Shown: positions 34,723 to 43,584, numbered from the stretch's first letter. The stretch is 64,000 nt of DNA from an uncultured Bacteroidales bacterium (GCA_900544535.1 UQVH01000002.1:1-64000), one strand, 5' to 3'. Program-made: numbers and translations. Notes: generated by a model from the sequence alone, not told the origin.

Positions 34723-35568
34723 TCAGTGGGTGATTTGGGCCTCGGCATATTCGCCGAGCACTTTCAGGTCTTTGATCAGAGGGCGGACGGCTTCCATGGC
34801 CTGATGATAGCGCACGAGGCTGTCGAAGGTGAAGTCGACATAGAAGCGGTATTCCCACTCCCGGCCGATGATAGGCATCGACTGGATTTTTGATAGATTT
34901 ATGTCAAAGAACGAAAGGATTGTCAGAATTTTCGAGAGCGCTCCCTGAGTGTGGGGAGTAGTGAAAACAATCGAGGCCTTATTGATCTCGCGTTCGCTAG
35001 GACCGTACTCGGAAGCGAGCAGGGGATCGGCGAGGATGAGGAAACGGGTGAAGTTGCGTTTGTTGGTCTCGATCCCTTTTTCAAGGATGTTGAGGCCATA
35101 TAGTCCGGCCGCATATTCGCCGCAGACAGCCGCATGTTCCGTGAGCTTCCCCTCGGCGATCTCTTTTGCGCTTCCGGCAGTGTCGGACCGCTCGACAATT
35201 TTGAGGTTGGGGTGGCGGCGCAGGAACTGTTCGCACTGCATAAGGGCCATGGGGTGGGAGTTGACTTCCGAGAGTTCTTCGATCGCCTGTCCGGGAAGTG
35301 CGCAGAGCACATGCGAGATACGCAGTTTCAGTTCGCCTATGATCGAGAGATTGCTCTGACGCAGAAGCTCATGGTTCTGCAGGAGGCTTCCGGCAATGGT
35401 GTTCTCAATCGCCATTATGCCGAAAAGCGAAGCGTCGGTGCTCAGAGTCTCGAACATGGTCGGAAATGTCTCGCATGGCACTGTCTGGATTTCTTCTCCG
35501 TTGAAATAGAGATGAGCGGCGGCATCGTGATAGCAACCGGCTACTCCCTGGATCGTGACCTTTTTCAT
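34723..35568 (-). CDS. pheA: Prephenate dehydratase
   Basis: A 281-residue monofunctional prephenate dehydratase: catalytic domain (about 1-185) with the TRF motif in NFTRFLIL, then an ACT domain with GALSKILTILSFFDINLSKI that should bind phenylalanine for feedback. The start is the ATG at 35568 (MKKVTIQG). The frame stays open upstream to 35622, but that part is the attenuator stem, not coding. First structural gene of the aromatic operon, directly after the leader. Confidence 0.96.
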   Translation of the reverse strand: MKKVTIQGVAGCYHDAAAHLYFNGEEIQTVPCETFPTMFETLSTDASLFGIMAIENTIAGSLLQNHELLRQSNLSIIGELKLRISHVLCALPGQAIEELSEVNSHPMALMQCEQFLRRHPNLKIVERSDTAGSAKEIAEGKLTEHAAVCGEYAAGLYGLNILEKGIETNKRNFTRFLILADPLLASEYGPSEREINKASIVFTTPHTQGALSKILTILSFFDINLSKIQSMPIIGREWEYRFYVDFTFDSLVRYHQAMEAVRPLIKDLKVLGEYAEAQITH

Positions 35569-35586
35569 TGTCGATATACAGCTATT

Positions 35587-35620
35587 AAAAAATCCCGTTT
35601 TCACATTGGAGAACGGGATC
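35587..35620 (-). terminator. Attenuator terminator hairpin before pheA
   Basis: Segment 2, ATCCCGTT within 35620-35608, pairs with segment 3, AACGGGAT within 35602-35591. An adjoining TC/GA pair extends the stem. A run of six T residues on the minus strand follows at once. It ends about 19 bases before the pheA ATG, so without relief it should stop transcription of the whole operon. Confidence 0.88.
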
Positions 35621-35680
35621 AATATTCGGTATTATATAAAATTTGTCTGATGCAGAAAATCACACATGCAAATCCCGTTC
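35608..35680 (-). promoter_or_regulatory. Antiterminator pairing of the Phe/Tyr attenuator
   Basis: Segment 1, GAACGGGAT (35680-35672), lies immediately after the leader-peptide stop codon. It is perfectly complementary over 9 bases to ATCCCGTTC in segment 2 (35619-35611). This pairing uses the same bases as the terminator stem, so the two structures exclude each other. A ribosome finishing the leader peptide would cover segment 1 and allow termination; one stalled on Phe/Tyr codons would leave it free and permit read-through. Confidence 0.85.
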
Positions 35681-35737
35681 TTATTTTTTGTCAAAATAAA
35701 AATAATAAAAATAGGAGTATGCGTAAAATCGCTTCAT
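35681..35737 (-). CDS. Phe/Tyr-rich leader peptide
   Basis: An 18-codon frame from ATG at 35737 to TAA at 35681 encodes MKRFYAYSYFYYFYFDKK: four Phe and six Tyr codons, ten of 18. It precedes pheA, the aminotransferase, DAHP synthase/chorismate mutase and tyrA, whose products are exactly Phe and Tyr. Its stop abuts antiterminator segment 1. This is the arrangement of a ribosome-mediated attenuation leader, sensing both charged tRNA-Phe and tRNA-Tyr. Confidence 0.88.
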   Translation of the reverse strand: MKRFYAYSYFYYFYFDKK

Positions 35738-35775
35738 GTCTGATTTTAAAGTATCGTTGTTTAAAACTTATACTG

Positions 35776-35807
35776 CAAAAGTAGGCATTCTTTGAAAAAC
35801 CACCAAA
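35776..35807 (-). promoter_or_regulatory. Promoter of the Phe/Tyr operon
   Basis: TTTG (35807-35804) and TACTTTTG (35783-35776) on the minus strand, 20 bases apart, match both elements of the Bacteroidota housekeeping promoter without mismatch. Transcription should start near 35770, about 33 bases before the leader-peptide ATG. Confidence 0.85.
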
Positions 35808-35891
35808 TAAAAGTCAATAAAAGTATTGATTTTACTATAAAAATATCACTTTTAAACTTAAATTTTGAGAAAATAGCAAGAATAGCCCTCT

Positions 35892-38800
35892 TCAGACAGG
35901 GATTTCGATAATTTCTCCGCTGTCGAGATAGTAGAGATAAGCCCGCAGGTTTTCATAGCCGAGGCCGGAGAGCAGCTTTACATATTCGGTCAGCTGACGG
36001 CGGTATTTTTTAGCCGGTTGTGATCCGCTTTTGAAGTCTATGATGTCAATGTGGTTGTCGGCAGTCCAGACAACCCGGTCCGGGCGGCGGCTTTCGGTGG
36101 TGGAGATGACGATCGGACGCTCGATCAGCAGACGGTTGTAACCGTCGAACCACCGCGATACTCTCGGATCTTTGACGCGCGCCTCAATTATCGAACGGAT
36201 CTCTTCGATGTCGGCTTCGGTGAGTTCTTTGGCTTTCTTTGAATGACGCAGGTTGTTGATCGCTACGGGAACATCGGCGGCAGTGCGGATGTCGGCCATG
36301 GTATCGTGGAGCATTATGCCTCGGTCGCGGGCATCCTCGATGTTGTAATATTTCTCCTCTAAGTGCGTATTGTCCCAGAAAGAGCGGTGGAGCTGCGAGT
36401 CGTAGTTGTCAACGTTCAGCAGACGCCCCGGTGTCAGCGACGTCTTTTCTGAATGTCCTTCGGATGTTTTCACAGATGGCCGGCCGATGGTGATCAGATT
36501 GTCGGCGAGAGCGAATGATGTGAAGGGCGAGCGGCTTCTGTCAGTGATGCCGTTGGCCTCTTCAAGCTCATTGCAGAACGTCTGGCTGCACATGCCGAGT
36601 GCCTCATATATGTCCGGACCTATGCTTGCGCCTTTAGCCTCAGGGGAGGTGATGCCTATATGCAGTTCATCGACGGCTCTGGTGAATGCCACATAGAGGA
36701 GATTGATGGTGTCGAGTTTTGACTGTGCCGTCACTTCCGCATAGCGGTCACCGAATACAGTTCCCTCCATCGATGATGAGAGTTTCAGAGGAATCATCGG
36801 AGGTATGCAGTCATCGGGAATTCCAGGAATGCTGTCGATTTCGAACCACGCGAGTTCCGAATGGCTTCCGCTGTTCATCTGTGCGAACGGTATGTGTACG
36901 CAAGGATATTCCAGGCCTTTCGACTTGTGGATTGTCAGAATGTTGAGCGCGCTGTCGTCTTTGGCTCCCGCTACGGCTGATGTATTGCCGCTTTCATCCC
37001 ACCATCTCAGAAATGCGCGGATGTCTCCGTGGCCGCGGCTGACAAATTCGGTCACCAAGTCCTGAAAAGCGGTGAGATAGAGATTTTCAGTGCGGCGGTT
37101 TTCTTCAGGCACGAAATTCGCGATGATGTTCTCGACTAAGGAGACGAGGTCGATGGATGTCGGAGCCTGTGCCGGTTGTTTTATGTTCTCCAGTCGCGGT
37201 GGAACTATGTCGGCGCTTTCCTCGGCACGGAGGGCCATGTCAAGAGCTGCGGCGGGGGAAAGGGTTCCGTCGCTGCGCAGCGATTCGAAGCGGTTGATCA
37301 GATTGGCGATCTCGCGCTGGGTCTTTTTGCGCGGGTTAGTCGAGAAGTCGGTTGACGAGAGCAGACGCAGACGGCTGATTATCAGTGAGACTGCGGGTGA
37401 ATTGCCGATAAGCAGCGACGAGTCGGAGACGATGCGGAATTCCGGAAAATCAGGATCTGTTTTCCGCACCTCTTCGAGATGACTGATGACGGCATTACCT
37501 TCGTCCCAGCGGCGCACAAGTATGGCAATGTCGCCGGGACGGTAGCCCGACGAGAGTTGGCGGCGCAGCTGGGCGGTCAGATTGTCGAGCGCTTCGGTCA
37601 TCCATTCCTCTTTTTTGCTCCCGGAATAGACTTTCACGCGCACGTAGCCCTTATGACCGATATGTTTCGGCGAAATTTGCTGGGCGACGTTGGAATAGAT
37701 CTCTCCGTAGCCGAGGTTTCTGACCAAAGCGGAGAAGAAGGTGTTGTTGAAGCGGATCACGTCGGCCGACGACCGCCAGTTAGTATTTTCCTTTATGCTG
37801 TCGCCGCTGATGACGGTGCGCCCCTGCGCCATTTTTTCGGTGTGAAGATTGTGCAGGAGGGTCGGATCACTGTTGCGGAAACGGTAGATGCACTGCTTTT
37901 CATCGCCGATGACAAGATTGTCGTTGTCATAGGCGAGGCTTTCGCTGATCAGAGGGCGGATGTTCTGCCACTGGCTGTGAGAGGTGTCCTGAAACTCGTC
38001 TATGAGGTAGTGCTTGAACCAGATGCCGACGCGCTCGTAGAGAAACGGAGCGTCTTCACTGCCGATGATTTTTGCAATCAGCGCGTTCGTGTCGCTCAGG
38101 AGAATTGTGGAATTCTCCTGTCGGAATTTATCGAGATAGGCGGTAAGGGTCGAGAGAAGTCCCAGTTGGTAAAGGTTTGCGGCGATGATTTTCAGAGTGC
38201 GTACCTGTGTGGCGCAGAAGTCCATCGCGGTCACTGCCGCACTGATGAGTCCGTCCAGTGCCGGAGTGCGCAACGGTGAGTCTTTTCCCTTTTTAAGATA
38301 AGCCACTCCGATGTCGTCGGAGACTTTCATCATCGTTGCCGACAGCCCTTTGCTGTCGTAGCCGCTCTGCATCCATTTCAGTAGTGGCTTGTAGACGTTT
38401 GACGAGATGATCTCCTTCGCGCCTCCGCCATCAATGGCCTGCACCGCAGCTCCGCACGCTTCGGCTGTCTGACGTGTGATGCGGCCGATGAGATTATATA
38501 TGTGGGTCTTGAAACTGTCAAATTTCTTTTCATCGGAGAAATATTCCATCAACCGGCTTTCATTTTCGCGGAAAACATCGTCGGTGATGTCGTTGATGAA
38601 TGAGATGAGATCGCGGTGGATGTAGGAACTGCGGTTGAAGATGTTGAATGTCCGTCCGTCCTCGATCAGATGGGTCATATAGTTGGAGAGCCAGTTGACG
38701 AGATAGTTTGTCCGGGCTGTCTGTTCTCCGTGGTTCAGGTCCTGGAGCAGTTTGTCTACGCTCATTCCGATGACCCCCTTGTCGTCAAGTTCAAGTTCAT

Positions 38801-39230
38801 AATTGCCTGATACCTCGGCCTCGCGGGCGAAAGAGCGGAGGATCAGCTGAAAAAAGGAGTCAATTGTCGAGACGCTGAAAAAGTTGAAGTCATAGAGCAG
38901 GCTGCGCAAGGCTGTGGCTGCCGCTTCTTTCAGGTCGGTCGGTGTGCACCGGAAAGCGGCGCAGAGATCAGCTTCGTAAGGACTCGGTTTGGTCCAACCC
39001 TTTTCCAATCCGGCTATCACCGCAAGTTCATGGATGATTCGGATTTTCATCTCCTCCGTCGCCTTGTTGGTGAATGTTATCGCCAGCACTGATCTGTGGG
39101 AACCCCAGGCCGATTTGCGCAGATGATAGTTGCCCGCTTCATCTTTCCTGCCGAGCAGCAGTTTGATGTATTCGCGGGCAAGCGTGAATGTCTTTCCTGA
39201 TCCGGCGGAGGCCTTATAGATATTGATCAT
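35892..39230 (-). CDS. addA: AddA-like helicase-nuclease (UvrD/RecB family)
   Basis: A 1112-residue UvrD-type helicase fused to a C-terminal PD-(D/E)XK nuclease, the AddA layout. Helicase motifs include Walker A KASAGSGKTFTLA (6-18), ITFTNKATEEM, DEFQDTSHSQW, GDEKQCIYRFR and LTIHKSKGLEYPCV. The nuclease core is near the end: HIDIIDFKSGS, with a Gln-Tyr helix after it. AddA processes double-strand breaks for RecA loading together with AddB. No addB lies beside it here, where it might be expected. It follows the SUI1 gene by 46 bases. Confidence 0.9.
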   Translation of the reverse strand: MINIYKASAGSGKTFTLAREYIKLLLGRKDEAGNYHLRKSAWGSHRSVLAITFTNKATEEMKIRIIHELAVIAGLEKGWTKPSPYEADLCAAFRCTPTDLKEAAATALRSLLYDFNFFSVSTIDSFFQLILRSFAREAEVSGNYELELDDKGVIGMSVDKLLQDLNHGEQTARTNYLVNWLSNYMTHLIEDGRTFNIFNRSSYIHRDLISFINDITDDVFRENESRLMEYFSDEKKFDSFKTHIYNLIGRITRQTAEACGAAVQAIDGGGAKEIISSNVYKPLLKWMQSGYDSKGLSATMMKVSDDIGVAYLKKGKDSPLRTPALDGLISAAVTAMDFCATQVRTLKIIAANLYQLGLLSTLTAYLDKFRQENSTILLSDTNALIAKIIGSEDAPFLYERVGIWFKHYLIDEFQDTSHSQWQNIRPLISESLAYDNDNLVIGDEKQCIYRFRNSDPTLLHNLHTEKMAQGRTVISGDSIKENTNWRSSADVIRFNNTFFSALVRNLGYGEIYSNVAQQISPKHIGHKGYVRVKVYSGSKKEEWMTEALDNLTAQLRRQLSSGYRPGDIAILVRRWDEGNAVISHLEEVRKTDPDFPEFRIVSDSSLLIGNSPAVSLIISRLRLLSSTDFSTNPRKKTQREIANLINRFESLRSDGTLSPAAALDMALRAEESADIVPPRLENIKQPAQAPTSIDLVSLVENIIANFVPEENRRTENLYLTAFQDLVTEFVSRGHGDIRAFLRWWDESGNTSAVAGAKDDSALNILTIHKSKGLEYPCVHIPFAQMNSGSHSELAWFEIDSIPGIPDDCIPPMIPLKLSSSMEGTVFGDRYAEVTAQSKLDTINLLYVAFTRAVDELHIGITSPEAKGASIGPDIYEALGMCSQTFCNELEEANGITDRSRSPFTSFALADNLITIGRPSVKTSEGHSEKTSLTPGRLLNVDNYDSQLHRSFWDNTHLEEKYYNIEDARDRGIMLHDTMADIRTAADVPVAINNLRHSKKAKELTEADIEEIRSIIEARVKDPRVSRWFDGYNRLLIERPIVISTTESRRPDRVVWTADNHIDIIDFKSGSQPAKKYRRQLTEYVKLLSGLGYENLRAYLYYLDSGEIIEIPV

Positions 39231-39276
39231 GGCACGGTGGAGAATTACGGAAGCGGACGGAGTGGGAATTGGGGGA

Positions 39277-39606
39277 TTACCGGACCTTATAACCCATTTC
39301 TGAAAGAAGCTTTTTCAGTTCTTCTTTGCGGTCGCCCTGTATGAGAATCTCGCCGCCGCGGGCGGAGCCGCCCGTCGAAAGCCGGGATTTCAGTTGCGAT
39401 GCTATCTCTTTCATCCGGTTTTCATCACATTTGAATCCGACAGCAAGAGTGGCGGTCTTTCCTTTGCGTCCTTTTTTGTCGAGGATCACTTCGATGGTCT
39501 CCGGAGTCATGGATTTTTCATCCGGCTTATCGGCCGTGAATTCTTCCCGTTCGATCTCTCCAGAGGCGATTTTTTGCGATAATATGTCTTTCCAGTCCAA
39601 AGTCAA
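39277..39606 (-). CDS. SUI1/YciH-type translation factor
   Basis: A 109-residue SUI1/eIF1-family protein. The C-terminal half has the family core: LDKKGRKGKTATLAVGF, the STGGSARGGEILIQGD basic loop, and the end LLSEMGYKVR. It should act on initiation at the ribosomal P site, like E. coli YciH. No in-frame ATG lies between the upstream stop and the conserved part, so the start is a TTG, either at 39606 or at 39600. It sits between a lipoprotein gene and addA. Confidence 0.88.
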   Translation of the reverse strand: MTLDWKDILSQKIASGEIEREEFTADKPDEKSMTPETIEVILDKKGRKGKTATLAVGFKCDENRMKEIASQLKSRLSTGGSARGGEILIQGDRKEELKKLLSEMGYKVR

Positions 39607-39635
39607 AAAATATTTCGGGGTGAGACTGTCTGTTG

Positions 39636-40139
39636 TCAGAAGTTATCCACGCCGCTTACAGAGTCGGTCGGATCGCTGATTTTGCCCACTTCATTTGCCG
39701 GAACTTCCCAGTCATGGTCTGAGGGAATTTCGCGGGGATTGTCCAGGGCATGAACAATGTTTGCCAGTGTCATGGCATATTTTTCCTGATCGACAGGTAG
39801 AGTGTGGTAAAATTCCTGAGCGGAGTCTGCGTTCAGTCTGTATGCCTCTCGATAGCATCGTGCGGCCGACTGTATATCGTCCGGATTGTCGGTGCGGTCG
39901 TTCAGTTGCATGTAGAGGATGGATAGCCTGGCATAGTCCGATGCCTCGATCCCTTCCTTTTCGGCAGTGTTCAGGATGCCGTCGCAGATTTCGCGTGTAG
40001 CTGTCATATCTTCTTCTGTAGCCGCGAGTTCAGCGGCGGCAAAGCGGTCGGCAATGGTATGGCTGTTTCCGCAGGCGCCGAAGAGCAGTGGCAGACTTAT
40101 GAGGGCAAAAGCGAAGATACAATTGAATATGTGTGTCAT
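39636..40139 (-). CDS. Small lipoprotein, helical (TPR-like)
   Basis: A 167-residue lipoprotein from the ATG at 40139, which starts a good signal peptide (MTHIFNCIFAFALISLPLL) with lipobox FGAC. The longer frame would overlap the preceding gene. The mature part is helical, with a TPR-like pair around ASDYARLSILYMQLND and AARCYREAYRLNADS. No enzymatic motif. Function unknown. Confidence 0.75.
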   Translation of the reverse strand: MTHIFNCIFAFALISLPLLFGACGNSHTIADRFAAAELAATEEDMTATREICDGILNTAEKEGIEASDYARLSILYMQLNDRTDNPDDIQSAARCYREAYRLNADSAQEFYHTLPVDQEKYAMTLANIVHALDNPREIPSDHDWEVPANEVGKISDPTDSVSGVDNF

Positions 40140-40170
40140 TCTGTCGGGTTGATATGGATATGTTTGTGCT

Positions 40171-40569
40171 TTATTCGTTGCGGCGCTGATATAGATAGCT
40201 GACACCGCCGCTTTCAAGCTGGAGCGAGAAGTCATTGTGAGAGATTACTTTGCGTGCTGCGCGCGACGGGATGTCGCCTATCAGGGTACTGTCACCTTCG
40301 AAGCGTACACTTTGCGGTGCGAGTTCCATGATAAGTGAGTCATTTTTGACGTCCCATTTACCGTCGACACTGTAACTCAGCACTCCTGGTTTGATGGCCG
40401 TGATGATGCAGGTAGCATCCTTGCGCAACTGCATGACCGGTTCGGTCTGAGACAGTTCCGGATTGTAATAAGTGCCGACGATTTGCTTGGCTTCCTTGCT
40501 GAGCCGACTGCACGATGTCAGGGCGATGGCTCCAATGAGCAGCAGCGAGAATCTCAAAGAATGTTTCAT
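40171..40569 (-). CDS. Small lipoprotein, beta-rich
   Basis: A 132-residue lipoprotein from the ATG at 40569 (MKHSLRFSLLLIGAIALTSC, Cys20 the lipid site); the longer frame would overlap pyrD. The mature part (VGTYYNPE, GKWDVKNDSLIMEL) alternates strands in the manner of a small lipocalin-like barrel, as seen in many Bacteroidota lipoproteins. Function unknown. It follows pyrD by 26 bases. Confidence 0.75.
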   Translation of the reverse strand: MKHSLRFSLLLIGAIALTSCSRLSKEAKQIVGTYYNPELSQTEPVMQLRKDATCIITAIKPGVLSYSVDGKWDVKNDSLIMELAPQSVRFEGDSTLIGDIPSRAARKVISHNDFSLQLESGGVSYLYQRRNE

Positions 40570-40595
40570 GTGAGGGTTGTTGTCTATGGTCCACG

Positions 40596-41504
40596 TCAGA
40601 TACAGCCGACGATCTCGTTGATGTCGGCTATGCCGTGACGGCTGCAATAATCTTCCATAAAGTCAATGACCTTCATAGTGACGGCCGGATCAATGAAATT
40701 GGCGGTGCCGATTTCAATGGCTGTCGCACCGGCAAGCATAAATTCGACGGCGTCACGTCCGTTCATGATGCCTCCGAGTCCGATGACGGGTATCTTGACC
40801 GCTTTTGCCACCTGCCATACCATTCTGACAGCTACCGGACGCACGGCTGGCCCTGAAAGTCCGCCTGTGACAGTCGAGAGATGCGGACGGCGGCGCTCGA
40901 CGTCGATCGACATGCCCATCAGCGTATTAATAAGTGACACCGAATCAGCGCCTTCCGCTTCGACGGCTTTGGCAATGTCGGCGATCGAAGTGACGTTAGG
41001 CGACAGTTTTACAATGAGTGTCTTATCGGGGTAGGCGGCGCGCACGGCGCGGGTGACTTCTGCGGCGCCTGTTGTTGTTGTGCCGAATGCCATTCCTCCC
41101 TCCTTTACGTTCGGGCATGAAATATTGACTTCGATGGCGCTGACGTCATCAAGACAGTGCAACCGCCGTGCAGTCTCGGCATAGTCTTCGACTTTGGCGC
41201 CTGAAACGTTGACGATGAGTTTCGAGCCTAATGTACGGATGCGCGGATAGATATGTTCGATGAAGTAATCTACGCCTTTATTCTGAAGTCCGACTGCGTT
41301 GAGCATTCCGGACGGTGTCTCGACCATGCGCGGGTAGTCGTTGCCCTCGCGGTGGTTGAGGGTTGTACCTTTTATTATATATGCGCCAAGACGGTCAATG
41401 TCGATAAACGGGGTGAATTCCTCACCGTAACCGAATGTGCCGGAGGCGGTCATGACCGGATTTGCCAGCCTGAGTTTTCCTATGTTGACTGATAGATTTG
41501 CCAT
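40596..41504 (-). CDS. pyrD: Dihydroorotate dehydrogenase B, catalytic subunit
   Basis: PyrD of class 1B, 302 residues, oxidises dihydroorotate to orotate in pyrimidine synthesis with FMN. Visible marks: NPVMTASGTFGYG, GTTLNHREGN, the active-site Cys in VNISCPNVKEGG, and the FMN phosphate loops IGLGGIMNG and GATAIEIGTANF. Class 1B enzymes need PyrK to pass electrons to NAD+, and pyrK lies 19 bases upstream. Confidence 0.97.
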   Translation of the reverse strand: MANLSVNIGKLRLANPVMTASGTFGYGEEFTPFIDIDRLGAYIIKGTTLNHREGNDYPRMVETPSGMLNAVGLQNKGVDYFIEHIYPRIRTLGSKLIVNVSGAKVEDYAETARRLHCLDDVSAIEVNISCPNVKEGGMAFGTTTTGAAEVTRAVRAAYPDKTLIVKLSPNVTSIADIAKAVEAEGADSVSLINTLMGMSIDVERRRPHLSTVTGGLSGPAVRPVAVRMVWQVAKAVKIPVIGLGGIMNGRDAVEFMLAGATAIEIGTANFIDPAVTMKVIDFMEDYCSRHGIADINEIVGCI

Positions 41505-41523
41505 TGGTTTCTATCCTCTGATA

Positions 41524-42297
41524 TTATTGATTCCAAGTAAGAGCTTCGATATTGAACACGGGGCCTTCGGTGCAGACACACACGTTGCCTCTGACGGTCT
41601 TTTCGACACAACAGAGACAGGCTCCGAGGCCGCAGGCCATCATGTTTTCGAGCGAAACCTCGCACTGAGTTCCGTTTTTATATGCGATAGCCGCGATAGC
41701 TTTCATCATCGGAGCCGGACCGCAACAGTAGTAGCGCTCGTAGTGGTTGCCTAAAGCGGGATGGATGGTTACCAGCCCTTTGACACCTTCTGAACCGTCT
41801 TCCGTGCAGATATGTATCGGCCCGATGCCGCGGAAATCCTCCAGAGAGAGTAAGTCACCGGCGGAACGTGCGCCGAGAAGAAATTCCGGGCGATAACCTT
41901 TGGCTTTCAGCTCGCGGCCGAGATAGAGGAGGGGAGCCACACCGACTCCACCGCCGATGAGCAGCAGAGGTGCGTCGCCTTTGCACTCTGTCGTGAAGCC
42001 GTTACCCAAAGGAAGCATGATGTTGAGCTTTTGACCGGCTTTCATGGCTATGAGTGCGGAAGTGCCGCGGCCTGCATTTCTTACAAGCAGAGTGATTGTG
42101 TTTGCACTGCGGTCGACGTCGTTGATCGAGATCGGACGGCGAAGAAAGACGTCGGGAGCTTCGACTGCGATCTGGACGAACTGTCCCGGCAGAATCACGG
42201 GGAGAATCGAGCCGTCGGCAGGAGCTAATATCAGCTTGGAATAGTTGCTGTTGATGCTGATATTTTCAATGATTAGGAAATCCTTTACTTGTTTCAC
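41524..42297 (-). CDS. pyrK: Dihydroorotate dehydrogenase electron-transfer subunit
   Basis: PyrK, 257 residues: ferredoxin-reductase-like FAD domain (FLRRPISIND), NAD-binding domain (LLIGGGVGVAPLLYLGREL, then CGPAPMMKAI), and a C-terminal [2Fe-2S] site made by MACGLGACLCC and a later Cys (VCVCTEGP). It passes electrons from the PyrD FMN to NAD+. First gene of the minus-strand run that continues through pyrD and two lipoproteins to addA. Confidence 0.96.
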   Translation of the reverse strand: MKQVKDFLIIENISINSNYSKLILAPADGSILPVILPGQFVQIAVEAPDVFLRRPISINDVDRSANTITLLVRNAGRGTSALIAMKAGQKLNIMLPLGNGFTTECKGDAPLLLIGGGVGVAPLLYLGRELKAKGYRPEFLLGARSAGDLLSLEDFRGIGPIHICTEDGSEGVKGLVTIHPALGNHYERYYCCGPAPMMKAIAAIAYKNGTQCEVSLENMMACGLGACLCCVEKTVRGNVCVCTEGPVFNIEALTWNQ

Positions 42298-42337
42298 GAT
42301 AATGAGGTTAGGATCAGACGGATTTGTTCCATCCCCA

Positions 42338-42368
42338 CAAAATTACAAAATATCGTCAAAATCTCAAG
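42338..42368 (-). promoter_or_regulatory. Promoter of pyrK
   Basis: TAATTTTG (42345-42338) on the minus strand matches the -7 consensus, and CTTG about 19 bases upstream is a one-mismatch -33 element. The start would be near 42333, leaving about 36 bases of leader. Confidence 0.6.
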
Positions 42369-42438
42369 CGCTGTCGTGGATTTTTTGGATGGTTCTCACA
42401 GATTATGGATACTGTTTTTATCAATGGGAGTAAAATTT

Positions 42439-42479
42439 ATCGGGTGAATCTATGCCGTAACGGTATAAATTCACCCGAT
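42439..42479 (-). terminator. Terminator of the DUF362 gene
   Basis: ATCGGGTGAAT (42439-42449) pairs with ATTCACCCGAT (42469-42479); an inner TATgCCG/CGGtATA continues the stem almost to the loop. It follows the DUF362 gene on the minus strand and is trailed by an AT-rich tract. Confidence 0.75.
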
Positions 42480-42517
42480 TATGTAGAAACCCATCCGAAT
42501 ATATCAGGCGGAAGCGA

Positions 42518-43492
42518 TTATTCTATTGTCAGAAGGACATATTTCTGTGTGCCCATGCCGAGCTGTTCGGCATAGTCAAGCAGGTGGGTTGCGTTGCGGG
42601 AGGCCATGCGTTCTTCCAGGTGGATCTTTCCATGATCCGGCGACGCTTTCACGGCATCAACGCAGGCGCGGTCAACGGCGACAGGATCAAGGGAGGCGAA
42701 AATTCCAATATCAGCCATCTTCACGGGTTCCGGATGTGCCACACAATCGCAGTCAACAGACAGATTGTTGGCCACATTAATATATAGTATCTTGTCACCG
42801 GCATGATCGGTCACGGCTTTGGCTGCTTCGGCCATAGTTTCAAGGAAATCATCCTGCGAGGGCATTCCTTCGCCCCAGAGTTTATTGGGATCGTCATGCT
42901 TGCCAGCGGAGTGTACCCATGCTTTTCCCTCGCGCGACTGGAGTCCGATGCCGATATTTTTCAGCGCTCCTCCGAATCCGGCCATCGGGTGGCCTTTGAA
43001 GTGCGAAAGCACGATGGTATAATTATAGTCAAGCCAGTTTTTCCCGATCAGTGCGTAGTTGATATGTCGGCCTCCGGTAACTGGAAGAGCGGTTGAAGCT
43101 ATGCTGTCAAGAAGATGAAATGGAGCAATCGCTGTGAAGCCGTGCTCGCGGGCCACTTCCATATGATCCTTGTCGTTAGTGCGTGCTCCCGGATAGGCGG
43201 TGTTGCATTCCACGATGTCGGCATGGAGACCCTGTACGAGGGGTGCGATCAGTGCCGGAGAAAGATGGTTGGGATTCCCTTTTTCGCCTGACGAAAGTTT
43301 CACGCAAACTTTCCCCGAAGCTCTGCGATCGAGAGCGTCATAGATTTTCAGAAGGTTTTCCGATGTGATGTTTTTGATAAAATACACGGTGGCGACGGAA
43401 TCGGATGTCGTTGGTGCAACCTGTTGCGCAGCCGTTTTTACGATGCCGGTAGATATAAGAACCGCGGCACACAGAAATTTCATTATTTTCAT
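42518..43492 (-). CDS. Exported DUF362 protein
   Basis: A 324-residue protein with a signal peptide (to about residue 22) and a DUF362 domain. Typical stretches are KVCVKLSSGEKGNPNHLSP, YNYTIVLSHFKGHPMAGFGG with GALKNIGIG, and the late ADIGIFASLDPVAVDRACVD. Most DUF362 proteins carry a ferredoxin-like 4Fe-4S pair; this one shows only CDCVAHPEP, so it likely lacks that cluster. Role unknown, possibly a periplasmic redox or metal-binding protein. Divergent from the pectate lyase. Confidence 0.85.
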   Translation of the reverse strand: MKIMKFLCAAVLISTGIVKTAAQQVAPTTSDSVATVYFIKNITSENLLKIYDALDRRASGKVCVKLSSGEKGNPNHLSPALIAPLVQGLHADIVECNTAYPGARTNDKDHMEVAREHGFTAIAPFHLLDSIASTALPVTGGRHINYALIGKNWLDYNYTIVLSHFKGHPMAGFGGALKNIGIGLQSREGKAWVHSAGKHDDPNKLWGEGMPSQDDFLETMAEAAKAVTDHAGDKILYINVANNLSVDCDCVAHPEPVKMADIGIFASLDPVAVDRACVDAVKASPDHGKIHLEERMASRNATHLLDYAEQLGMGTQKYVLLTIE

Positions 43493-43553
43493 AGCTGTGA
43501 TATTTTATTTTTTATGACTTTCATACTCTGAAATGTGATTCTTTTGACTATTG

Positions 43554-43584
43554 CAAAATTATGACTTATCTTTCACTTAGGAAA
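43554..43584 (-). promoter_or_regulatory. Promoter of the DUF362 gene
   Basis: TAATTTTG (43561-43554) on the minus strand with TTTC (43584-43581) 19 bases upstream. A start near 43549 would leave a leader of about 57 bases. Confidence 0.5.

Noticed and set aside
35569..35622. N-terminal extension of pheA
   Set aside because: The extra codons lie in the attenuator stem and T run; MKKVTIQG at 35568 matches a normal PheA start.
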